36,487 bases of DNA, from contig JAFXDI010000047.1 of assembly GCA_017521245.1 (NCBI GenBank), positions 1-36,487 on the forward strand. Direction: 5' to 3'. The notes under the pieces were generated by a model, which ran no database searches, was not told where the DNA came from, and saw nothing but the letters and a program-made list of their open reading frames with translations. The translations under genes were made by a program, and so were the position numbers. The DNA is from Bacteroidales bacterium (GTDB taxonomy: Bacteria > Bacteroidota > Bacteroidia > Bacteroidales > G3-4614). Position 1 is the first letter of the stretch, and every line of letters begins with the position of its first letter. Positions 29,394 through 36,009 of this stretch are shown piece by piece.

Positions 29394-30611
29394 ATGAAAT
29401 ACAGAATTATAATAATCTCCCTGATTTTATCGATGGCATATAGTGAAGTATATGCTCAAAATATAAAGAACCAATTCAACCCGGTTACCACAGGAGTTAC
29501 TTCACTTAACATTGCACCCGACGCACGTGGTGGTGGTTTGGGAGACCTTGGAGTTGCAACTGACCCCGATGTAAACTCTCAGTTCTGGAATCCTGCAAAA
29601 TACGCCTTTACCGAAAGCAGAGGAGGATTGGCAGTTTCATACACCCCATGGTTGAGAAAATTGGTAAACGACATTAACCTTGCATACGTGGCTGGCTATT
29701 GGAAGTTTGGTCGTTATGGAAACGATCCTCAAGCATTAAGTGCCACTTTGCGTTACTTCTCACTCGGTTCTATTCAAACAACTGATGACGGAGGAAACGT
29801 ATTGAGTTCGGTAAATCCATACGAAATGGCATTAGACCTTGCCTACTCTCGCAAACTTACAAACAACTTTTCAATGGCAGTTGCATTGCGTTTTATATAC
29901 TCTGATCTTGGATATTCAACTGACGGAAGTAGCGATGTAAAAGGTGCAGCCGCATTTGCCGCCGACATTGCTGGATACCAAACATTCTATCCAATTGTTG
30001 GACGCAGTGAGTGTCAATGGTCATGGGGATTCAATATCTCTAATATAGGAACAAAAGTATCGTACGATGGCGGAGCAAATAACGCATTCCTTCCTGCCAA
30101 CCTACGTTTGGGAACAACATTCAAATTTCCTGTTGCCGATTATCACACATTGGCCCTCAACTTAGATTTAAATAAACTTATGGTTCCCACCGCTCCTCGC
30201 CAAGCAGACTATTTGGATGCCGAAGGTAATCCCGATCCAATTGCATATCAAGAGGCTTCTGAAGATTTCAACAATATGTCATCATTCAAAGGTATATTCA
30301 AATCGTTTGCCGATGCACCAGGAGGATTTAAAGAGGAGTTGCAGGAGATACAAATCTCAACAGGTCTTGAGTACTCATACAACCAACAATTCTTTGCTCG
30401 TGTAGGTTACTACTACGAAAACAAATATAAAGGTAACCGCCAATATGTTACATTTGGAGCAGGATTCTCGTTGAGTGTATTCACACTTGATGCAGCATAC
30501 GTTTTGGCAACAGCACAAAGCAGTCCGTTAGACCAGACATTACGTTTTACACTCGGATTTGATATGGCAGGATTGAAAGACCTTGTTGGTAGCAAACGCG
30601 GTAGAAGATAG
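29394..30611 (+). CDS. porV: Type IX secretion system outer membrane channel protein PorV
   Basis: PorV (LptO) is a FadL-like outer membrane beta-barrel that collects T9SS cargo from the translocon and passes it to PorU. The 405-residue protein has a signal peptide (1-21, ending VYA-Q), then the family motif PVTTGVTSLNIAPDARGGG and GDLGVATDPDVNSQFWNPAK, followed by many amphipathic barrel strands and a C-terminal strand near RFTLGFDMAGL. It begins 50 bases after porU. Together with porU it predicts a working T9SS, although the other por and gld genes are outside the window. Confidence 0.95.
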   Translation: MKYRIIIISLILSMAYSEVYAQNIKNQFNPVTTGVTSLNIAPDARGGGLGDLGVATDPDVNSQFWNPAKYAFTESRGGLAVSYTPWLRKLVNDINLAYVAGYWKFGRYGNDPQALSATLRYFSLGSIQTTDDGGNVLSSVNPYEMALDLAYSRKLTNNFSMAVALRFIYSDLGYSTDGSSDVKGAAAFAADIAGYQTFYPIVGRSECQWSWGFNISNIGTKVSYDGGANNAFLPANLRLGTTFKFPVADYHTLALNLDLNKLMVPTAPRQADYLDAEGNPDPIAYQEASEDFNNMSSFKGIFKSFADAPGGFKEELQEIQISTGLEYSYNQQFFARVGYYYENKYKGNRQYVTFGAGFSLSVFTLDAAYVLATAQSSPLDQTLRFTLGFDMAGLKDLVGSKRGRR

Positions 30612-30622
30612 TTGCAGGCAAT

Positions 30623-31102
30623 ATGAAAATCAGAGTTGGTTTAGGATACGATGTTCACCGTCTTGTAGAGGGCAGAGAACTATGGTTAGGAGGGGTAAAG
30701 ATTGAGCACACTCTTGGTCTTGACGGACACTCCGATGCCGATGTAGCAATACACGCCCTATGCGATGCCATATTAGGTGCTGCCGCTATGCGAGATATAG
30801 GTTATCACTTTCCACCAAGCGACAATAAATATAAGAATATAGACAGTAAACTTTTACTTAAAGATGTTGTTGAAATAGTAAAAGAGAAGGGGTATAAGAT
30901 AGGCAACATCGATATTACTATATGTGCAGAACGTCCTAAAATAAACCCCCATATCCCTGCAATGATTAATACTCTTGCTCCTATTCTGGAGATTGAAGAG
31001 GATGAGGTATCAATAAAAGCCACTACCACCGAAAAGCTTGGTTTTGTTGGCAAAGAAGAGGGTATTGCTGCTCATGCGGTTGTTCTTATTGAAAAGATAT
31101 AG
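30623..31102 (+). CDS. ispF: 2-C-methyl-D-erythritol 2,4-cyclodiphosphate synthase
   Basis: IspF cyclises CDP-methylerythritol phosphate to MEcPP in the non-mevalonate isoprenoid pathway. The 159-residue protein carries the metal ligands Asp10 and His12 (GYDVH) and His44, the signature LDGHSDADVAIHALCDA, and the C-terminal TTTEKLGFVGKEEGIAAHAV. It is complete. It starts 11 bases after porV and ends 3 bases before the phosphatase gene, so it is inside the porU operon. Confidence 0.97.
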   Translation: MKIRVGLGYDVHRLVEGRELWLGGVKIEHTLGLDGHSDADVAIHALCDAILGAAAMRDIGYHFPPSDNKYKNIDSKLLLKDVVEIVKEKGYKIGNIDITICAERPKINPHIPAMINTLAPILEIEEDEVSIKATTTEKLGFVGKEEGIAAHAVVLIEKI

Positions 31103-31105
31103 ACT

Positions 31106-32227
31106 ATGAAAAGGAGCAAAATATTTAGTATGCTATTGTCAGTGACAATAGCCTTTTTCGTATTTACACTTAACAGTTGTAATAAGGCAGAAGAAACACC
31201 GAAAGTAAAAAATATAATAATGCTTATAGGTGACGGAATGGGACCCACTCATATCCCCTCGCTTATGCTCGAAGAGCAATACGCTCCCACCAACTTTGAA
31301 CGAGCCAAACGTGCCTCATTTGTAACAACATACTCTCACAACAACAGAGTAACCGACTCCGCAGCAGCAGGAACAGCATTGGCGTGTGGCGAGAAAACTG
31401 ACAATAGTGTTATAGGATTAACAGCCGAAGGAGATACTCTTATCTCAAACCTTGCATTTGCAGAGGCTCTTGGTATGCCGAGTGCGATAGTTGTAAGTTG
31501 CGATATTACCCACGCAACTCCTGCCTCATTCTACGCACATGCAAAGCACCGTAACGAGAGAGAAAACATTGCAGAATGGTTACCAAATTCCGGAATTGAC
31601 ATAATATTTGGAGGAGGACTTACCGCTTTTACAAACAGAGGAGATAGTATAAACCTTATGAACAAATTTAAAGAGAGTGGATACTTGGTAATTGACTCTT
31701 TACAACAAGCCGATGGCATAACAGAGGGCAAAGTTATTGGACTATTTGCCGATGAACATTTACCAAGTATAGTTAACGGAAGAGGAGATATGTTGCCACA
31801 AGCAACACAAAAGGCATTAGATATATTAACTACCAATTCTAAGAAGAGTGGCAAAGGATTCTTTATGATGGTTGAAGGCTCACAAATTGATTTTGAGTCA
31901 CACGCCAACAACCCCAAAGGTATATATGGCGAGATGAAAGACTTTGACAAAGTTGTAGGAGTAGCCTTTGATTATGCCGACTCTCACCCCGGAACACTTG
32001 TTATTGTTTGTGCCGACCACGATACAGGAGGTATGTCAATCCCCTCGTGCAAAACCGACTTCACACTAGGCGAAAGCGGAGTAGAATATAACTTTGGCAG
32101 TACAAGCCACACCGCAACAATGACCCCTGCCCTGTTCTACGGCACAGGAGCCGATGAATTTGGTGCAATAATTGACAACACCGATATTGCAAAAAAGGTT
32201 AGAGAGTTGTTATTAACGAGAAATTAA
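31106..32227 (+). CDS. Alkaline phosphatase, lipoprotein
   Basis: This PhoA-type enzyme hydrolyses phosphomonoesters outside the cytoplasm. The 373-residue protein has a lipoprotein signal with lipobox LNSC and lipid-accepting Cys25. The core has GDGMG with metal ligand Asp43, the catalytic serine Ser85 in VTDSAAAGTA, a metal-binding segment MMVEGSQIDFESHAN, and ADHDTGG, then a C-terminal STSHTATM histidine. All metal and catalytic groups expected for the family are visible. It lies 3 bases after ispF. No Pho-box-like site was seen, so phosphate control is not shown. Confidence 0.93.
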   Translation: MKRSKIFSMLLSVTIAFFVFTLNSCNKAEETPKVKNIIMLIGDGMGPTHIPSLMLEEQYAPTNFERAKRASFVTTYSHNNRVTDSAAAGTALACGEKTDNSVIGLTAEGDTLISNLAFAEALGMPSAIVVSCDITHATPASFYAHAKHRNERENIAEWLPNSGIDIIFGGGLTAFTNRGDSINLMNKFKESGYLVIDSLQQADGITEGKVIGLFADEHLPSIVNGRGDMLPQATQKALDILTTNSKKSGKGFFMMVEGSQIDFESHANNPKGIYGEMKDFDKVVGVAFDYADSHPGTLVIVCADHDTGGMSIPSCKTDFTLGESGVEYNFGSTSHTATMTPALFYGTGADEFGAIIDNTDIAKKVRELLLTRN

Positions 32228-32265
32228 TGTAAATAGATATATAAATACTCTATTGATATAATTAT

Positions 32266-32916
32266 ATGAATCCAAAAGTAGAAGAGTTCATCAGAAAAGC
32301 AAAGGAGCAACAACAAATTGAAGAGAAGAAAGAGAGAGATATTCTTTTAATATCACTTGGTCTTGTAGATGAAACTAAAACTATTGAAATAGTTGAATAC
32401 TCCGCAACAAAAGATGAGGAGCATAAATTCATAGATCCTCAAAAGAAGATGTTTTATAAGAAAAATGTTTTCCCTGCTCCAATTGATGTTACCGATGAGG
32501 AATACAACGAAATATTAAAATATATACCCAGTAAGGATATTTCTAAGAATACTAATCCTTTGAACAAAACAAAAACAAGATTAAAGATTGTAACAACTAA
32601 TGAAATACAAGGGTATAAAGTATCGCAATATTTAGGTCTTGTAAATGCAAATATTGTTATTGGTGCTAATTTTATAGCAGACTGGTTTGCATCATGGACT
32701 GATGTTATAGGAGGTTATTCCGGTTCATATCAAAATAGATTAGATGAAATTTACGAAAGCGCCCTTATTGAGTTAGAAGAGAAGGCCAATGCATTAAATG
32801 CAGATGCCATACTAGGGACTATTTTCGATTTTAACGAAATCTCAGGAAAAGGCAAATCAATGTTTATGCTTACAGCATACGGTTCTGCCGTAAAATTAAA
32901 AAGAGAAGATAAATAA
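32266..32916 (+). CDS. YbjQ/UPF0145-domain protein with charged N-terminal extension
   Basis: The C-terminal half (about 106-211) matches the YbjQ family, also called heavy-metal-binding domain: LKIVTTNEIQGYKVSQYLG, NIVIGANFIADWFAS, GGYSGSYQNRLDEI and MLTAYGSAVKL. The N-terminal 100 residues are lysine- and glutamate-rich (VEEFIRKAKEQQQIEEKKER) and have no domain I know. No signal peptide or membrane segment is visible, so it is probably cytoplasmic. YbjQ proteins form pentameric rings and have no firmly established function. The gene is 38 bases after the phosphatase and is followed by a terminator, making it the last gene of the plus-strand run. Confidence 0.8.
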   Translation: MNPKVEEFIRKAKEQQQIEEKKERDILLISLGLVDETKTIEIVEYSATKDEEHKFIDPQKKMFYKKNVFPAPIDVTDEEYNEILKYIPSKDISKNTNPLNKTKTRLKIVTTNEIQGYKVSQYLGLVNANIVIGANFIADWFASWTDVIGGYSGSYQNRLDEIYESALIELEEKANALNADAILGTIFDFNEISGKGKSMFMLTAYGSAVKLKREDK

Positions 32917-32937
32917 AATCTCCAAAGATTTTAAAGA

Positions 32938-32969
32938 AATCCCCAAAGTTTTTCCAAACTTTGGGGATT
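32938..32969 (+). terminator. Terminator after the YbjQ-domain gene
   Basis: A perfect 14-bp stem (AATCCCCAAAGTTT at 32938-32951 with 32956-32969) closes a four-base loop and is followed by CTATTTATTTTG. It lies between convergent genes and may also stop transcription from the minus strand. Confidence 0.88.
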
Positions 32970-33020
32970 CTATTTATTTTGTAGTTTCAGTAAGTTCCTT
33001 AAATATTTTTAATAATAAAG

Positions 33021-34082
33021 TTAACAATTATCATCTAATACATCACCACCTCTCCATTCTCTACCAAGAGATTTGGTAAAATATTTTATTGCACCAACTT
33101 CTTCAAAGAATGTCCCTTTCGATTTGTGTATAAATATTCCATCTTCATAGATTACTTCTGATAATGCATAAGGTTTTATTCCATCAGTTTTTACAATAAC
33201 GGATAGATGTGTTTCATCTTCGGACATTGCAGCATCTAATACATATGAAATTGCATATTTATTTTTACTATATACAACCCCTTCTTTGAGTCTTTTTAAA
33301 TAATCTTGTAACGGAGTAGATGTTATCTCCTGAGGGCATTGTGGGAATTCTGCAGGAGTTACCCAATCTTGTTGTTTAGCTCTCGGAGTAAGAGAATCTA
33401 TAATATTGAGTGTTTCTTTTACATTCTTATATTCTGCACTATACACCTCCTCTTTATCTCTATCTTCGTTATTATGATATAAAAATGTTCCATTCCATTT
33501 AATTGCTTCTTTCGTAATGTCTGTAGAAAACACATAATCTCCAAAACCTTTTCCAGTACTTGGTTTAGAATCTTGAAGTGACCACCAGTCCATATTTTTC
33601 TTACAAATAGCAGCTTCTTCTTTTGTAACAGTTCTCATCCATTCTACGTTCTTTGGGAGTGACTTCTCTCTAAGAATTGCAGGATTCTCAAGAAATGCTT
33701 CTATACTTCCACATAAATAGATAATCTTCTTGCAAGTAATTTGATTATTTAAAGCATTCTCCAATCTTGTTAACCAACGTAGATTCTCTGGTCTGTTATT
33801 ACAACTATTTGTATCTTTATGATCTACTACCATATGAGGGTATGGCTCTGGTCCATGAAATGCAGTACAAACCACTTGATGGACACGAACATTATTAGCA
33901 TGAATCATATAACCATTAGGATTTTTTTTACCAAATGTCCAAACATTATCCCATTTACTTATACGGCATCCTCCTTTTTGAAGACGACAAATCGCTCCAT
34001 TATCTCTAACTTTATATATGCGTCCCTTGTATTCACATTGTTTCTCACAATCGAATTCCTCAAGTAATTTATTATTATCCAT
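33021..34082 (-). CDS. HNH-nuclease-like protein with uncharacterised C-terminal region
   Basis: The N-terminal 112 residues resemble phage-type HNH endonucleases: a short strand-rich segment (YKGRIYKVRDNGAICRL), the first conserved histidines near His68 and His76 (VRVHQVVCTAFHG), then VVDHKDTNSCNNRPENLRWL at 85-104 with His88, Asp90, Asn96 and Asn100. Such proteins are DNA endonucleases. The remaining 240 residues are of unknown kind; they contain a WVTPAEFPQCP segment near the middle and end GREWRGGDVLDDNC. No transposase, integrase or methylase is nearby. The gene starts 13 bases after an XRE-type regulator and is probably controlled by it. The cargo-like content suggests acquisition by transfer. 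Activity is unproven. Confidence 0.7.
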   Translation of the reverse strand: MDNNKLLEEFDCEKQCEYKGRIYKVRDNGAICRLQKGGCRISKWDNVWTFGKKNPNGYMIHANNVRVHQVVCTAFHGPEPYPHMVVDHKDTNSCNNRPENLRWLTRLENALNNQITCKKIIYLCGSIEAFLENPAILREKSLPKNVEWMRTVTKEEAAICKKNMDWWSLQDSKPSTGKGFGDYVFSTDITKEAIKWNGTFLYHNNEDRDKEEVYSAEYKNVKETLNIIDSLTPRAKQQDWVTPAEFPQCPQEITSTPLQDYLKRLKEGVVYSKNKYAISYVLDAAMSEDETHLSVIVKTDGIKPYALSEVIYEDGIFIHKSKGTFFEEVGAIKYFTKSLGREWRGGDVLDDNC

Positions 34083-34095
34083 ATTACTTTCTAAT

Positions 34096-34587
34096 TTAAG
34101 AGTTTGGAACTAAATCAAGATGAGCATCCAATATAACACAAATACGAGAGAGTATATCAACACCAGTTGAATACTTACCTTGCTCTATACGAGAAAGATT
34201 TGCAGCATCAATTCCTGCAAGGACAGCAAGGTCTCGTGCTTCCATATTTTTAGACTCTCTAAGTTCCCTAATACGACAACCTATACGTACTCGTTCACTT
34301 TGTCTATTTCCTGAATCCATACCTAATGAAGGAACTGCATTAATACGAAAATCTCTACTAATACGCATTATCATCTGCTCCTTATCATCAGAGAAATTAC
34401 GATCAAAAATAAACTCGATCAAATGAAGAACATATGCCTTGTACTCATCACTATAATACTTAGCAATATCAGAAATAATTTGAAATATTTCGCCATCAGG
34501 CGTCTGTACCTCAACATAATGCCTGTTGAGGATTTTGGCTCGAGACCTTGTCTCGATAGCCATAAATTTTTTAATGTTACTTTGCAT
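34096..34587 (-). CDS. XRE-family helix-turn-helix regulator
   Basis: Residues 103-160 form an XRE/Cro-type helix-turn-helix: CRIRELRESKNMEARDLAVL, AGIDAANLSRIEQGKYSTG and VDILSRICVILDAHLDLV. The N-terminal 100 residues are of unrecognised type (EVQTPDGEIFQIISDIAKYY). The 163-residue call starts at the ATG nearest the promoter; a second ATG at codon 9 (MAIETRSRA) is also possible. The gene is the first of a two-gene unit with the HNH-like gene. The promoter carries a perfect inverted repeat centred on its -33 box, which is where such a regulator would repress its own operon. That control is inferred, not shown. Confidence 0.85.
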   Translation of the reverse strand: MQSNIKKFMAIETRSRAKILNRHYVEVQTPDGEIFQIISDIAKYYSDEYKAYVLHLIEFIFDRNFSDDKEQMIMRISRDFRINAVPSLGMDSGNRQSERVRIGCRIRELRESKNMEARDLAVLAGIDAANLSRIEQGKYSTGVDILSRICVILDAHLDLVPNS

Positions 34588-34640
34588 AATTTTTCTACAG
34601 TTTTTAATGTGGAGACCCCACGAAAAATTAATATTTGATG

Positions 34641-34671
34641 CAAAAGTATAAAATATTTTCTAATTGGCAAA
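34641..34671 (-). promoter_or_regulatory. Promoter of the XRE-HNH unit
   Basis: On the minus strand TTTG (34668-34671), a 19-base spacer and TACTTTTG (34641-34648) match the Bacteroidota consensus exactly. The start site would be about 47 bases before the XRE ATG. The leader contains a small GTGG/CCAC hairpin near 34614-34625. Confidence 0.82.
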
Positions 34672-34690
34672 TTTACCAATTAGAAAATAT
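34653..34690. promoter_or_regulatory. 15-bp perfect inverted repeat, likely operator of the XRE regulator
   Basis: ATATTTTCTAATTGG (34653-34667) and its exact complement (34676-34690) flank eight bases that contain the -33 TTTG of the XRE promoter. A dimeric repressor bound here would block the -33 box. A perfect 15-bp repeat is unlikely by chance even in AT-rich DNA. The binding protein is inferred to be the adjacent XRE product. Confidence 0.75.
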
Positions 34691-34882
34691 AAAAAAGGTC
34701 GCATTGAGAAAACGACGGTAAGGTAGTCGCAAACGAGGAATAAGGCGAGGACTGTTTGAGCAAAGCGAGTTCCGCAGCCCCGAGTTAAGACGTCAACCGT
34801 GAGGAAGTTTTCTCACCAGCGACGAGCTTTCTTTTGTTTCGTTTTCTTTTGCGGAAAAAGAAAATGAAAGTACAGTTAAGAA
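34691..34882. repeat. Noncoding GC-richer structured element, probable interspersed repeat
   Basis: This stretch of about 190 bases has no credible gene on either strand and a clearly higher GC content than its flanks. It holds an 8-bp inverted repeat GAGAAAAC/GTTTTCTC (34706-34713 with 34807-34814) and, at its right end, a purine/pyrimidine hairpin of 14 bp with one wobble (34837-34850 with 34856-34869, loop GCGGA). The words CGAGTTCCGCAGCCCCGAG and TTTTCTTTTGCGGAAAAAG resemble sequences I remember as recurring between genes in Bacteroidota; that memory is not verified here. Confidence 0.5.
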
Positions 34883-34900
34883 CAAGACAAAATCACAATT

Positions 34901-34943
34901 AATACAAATAAAGACCGCTGAATCAGCGGTCTTTATTTGTATT
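34901..34943 (-). terminator. Terminator after the HIT-family gene
   Basis: A perfect 21-bp inverted repeat (34901-34921 with 34923-34943) around AAAGACCGCTGA has T-rich arms on both sides and lies 18 bases past the stop of the HIT gene. It can act in both directions. Confidence 0.92.
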
Positions 34944-34961
34944 CTAACAACTACCTAATTA

Positions 34962-35354
34962 CTACATATTAGTAGCAATTGCGGTAGCAACCTCTGCCAT
35001 TTCTTCAGGAGAGAATTTCATCTTCTCCTTTGTAAACGACATATCACCTTCGCTATTCATAGGAACAAGGTGAACATGAGTATGAGGAACTTCCATTCCC
35101 AACACTGCAACACCTACTCTTTTGCAAGGCACTGCTTTTTTAAGAGCAAGAGCAACTCGCTTTACAAATAACATATACTCTGCATAGTTGTCATCTTCAA
35201 TGTCAAATATATAATCTCCCTCCTCTTTGGGTATAACCAAAGTGTGCCCTTTTGCTAATGGGTTTATATCAAGGAACGCAAAGAACTTTTCACTCTCCGC
35301 TACTTTATAACAGGGTATCTCGCCCTTAACTATGCGTGTGAATATTGTTGCCAT
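34962..35354 (-). CDS. HIT-family nucleotide hydrolase (HinT-like)
   Basis: HIT proteins hydrolyse nucleoside phosphoramidates or dinucleotides. The 130-residue protein has the histidine triad HTHVHLVP with His91, His93 and His95, and the N-terminal FTRIVKGEIPCYKVAE and FLDINPLAKGHTLVIPK segments of the family. It is the usual HinT length and cytoplasmic. It lies 7 bases after greA, so the two are one transcription unit, a pairing common in Bacteroidales. Confidence 0.95.
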   Translation of the reverse strand: MATIFTRIVKGEIPCYKVAESEKFFAFLDINPLAKGHTLVIPKEEGDYIFDIEDDNYAEYMLFVKRVALALKKAVPCKRVGVAVLGMEVPHTHVHLVPMNSEGDMSFTKEKMKFSPEEMAEVATAIATNM

Positions 35355-35361
35355 AGTAGTA

Positions 35362-35832
35362 TTAGATTAAAATCTCAACAATCTCAAACTTCATTAATCC
35401 CGCAGGAACTTTTACCTCAACAACATCGCCTACATGGTGTCCTAACAAACCTTGAGCAATAGGTGTTGATACAGAGATTTTACGCTCTGCCAAGTTTGCC
35501 TCGCTATCAGCAACCAACATATATTGCATAACTGCTCCGTTTTGGCAATTTTTGATTTTTACCTTATTAAGCATTTGAACGGTGTGAGTATTTAGGTTTG
35601 CATCGCTAATGATACGAGCATTAGCAACTTGACTCTTTAATTGTGCAATTTTCATCTCTAAAAGACCTTGAGCCTCTTTTGCTGCATCGTACTCAGCATT
35701 CTCTGAAAGGTCGCCTTTATCACGAGCCTCTGCTATCTGTGCCGAAATTCTTGGACGCTCAACACTCTCTAAATAGTTGATCTCATCCATCATTTTATGA
35801 TAACCCTCATCGGTTAAATAAACTACTGCCAT
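35362..35832 (-). CDS. greA: Transcription elongation factor GreA
   Basis: GreA enters the secondary channel of RNA polymerase and triggers cleavage of backtracked RNA. The ATG at 35830-35832 gives 156 residues, the normal length. The N-terminal coiled coil carries the tip motif RDKGDLSENAEYDAAKEAQG with acidic residues for magnesium binding, and the C-terminal FKBP-like domain ends PIAQGLLGHHVGDVVEVKVP. A longer frame from 35865 adds 11 residues rich in Lys and Asn that known GreA proteins lack, so it is not used. A consensus promoter and a terminator-like hairpin lie in the leader. The HIT gene follows after 7 bases. Confidence 0.96.
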   Translation of the reverse strand: MAVVYLTDEGYHKMMDEINYLESVERPRISAQIAEARDKGDLSENAEYDAAKEAQGLLEMKIAQLKSQVANARIISDANLNTHTVQMLNKVKIKNCQNGAVMQYMLVADSEANLAERKISVSTPIAQGLLGHHVGDVVEVKVPAGLMKFEIVEILI

Positions 35833-35869
35833 AACTTTATTTTTTTTATTAATTTTAAAAAACATATAA

Positions 35870-35905
35870 AAAAGAATCCCCGTATCTTACAGATACTGGA
35901 ACCCT
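35870..35905 (-). terminator. Terminator-like hairpin in the greA leader
   Basis: In the minus-strand RNA, GGGTTCCAGTATCT pairs with AGATACGGGGATTC across the loop GTA: 10 Watson-Crick pairs, three G-U wobbles and one mismatch. It is followed by TTTTTTAT. It lies about 30-50 bases after the predicted start site and about 38 bases before the greA ATG, so it would stop most transcripts before greA unless bypassed. Confidence 0.7.
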
Positions 35906-35932
35906 CCTATTATCTTCCCTCGAAATCTTTTG

Positions 35933-35964
35933 CGAAGATAAGCAATAAAATCTTGTAAAACAAA
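35933..35964 (-). promoter_or_regulatory. Promoter of greA-HIT
   Basis: On the minus strand TTTG (35961-35964), 20 bases and TATCTTCG (35933-35940) match the Bacteroidota consensus with one change. It sits 45 bases after the stop of the glycosyltransferase gene and upstream of the leader hairpin. Confidence 0.7.
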
Positions 35965-36009
35965 TTTTTTACAACTTATTCGTTCAAATCTCTATTAGCA
36001 TCAACCTTA

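Noticed and set aside
34423..34638. 71-codon plus-strand frame opposite the XRE gene
   Set aside because: It lies antisense to a recognised helix-turn-helix gene and its promoter, without any domain or promoter of its own.
35833..35865. Longer GreA start at 35865
   Set aside because: The extra residues are Lys/Asn-rich, come from the AT-rich leader and are absent from known GreA N-termini.
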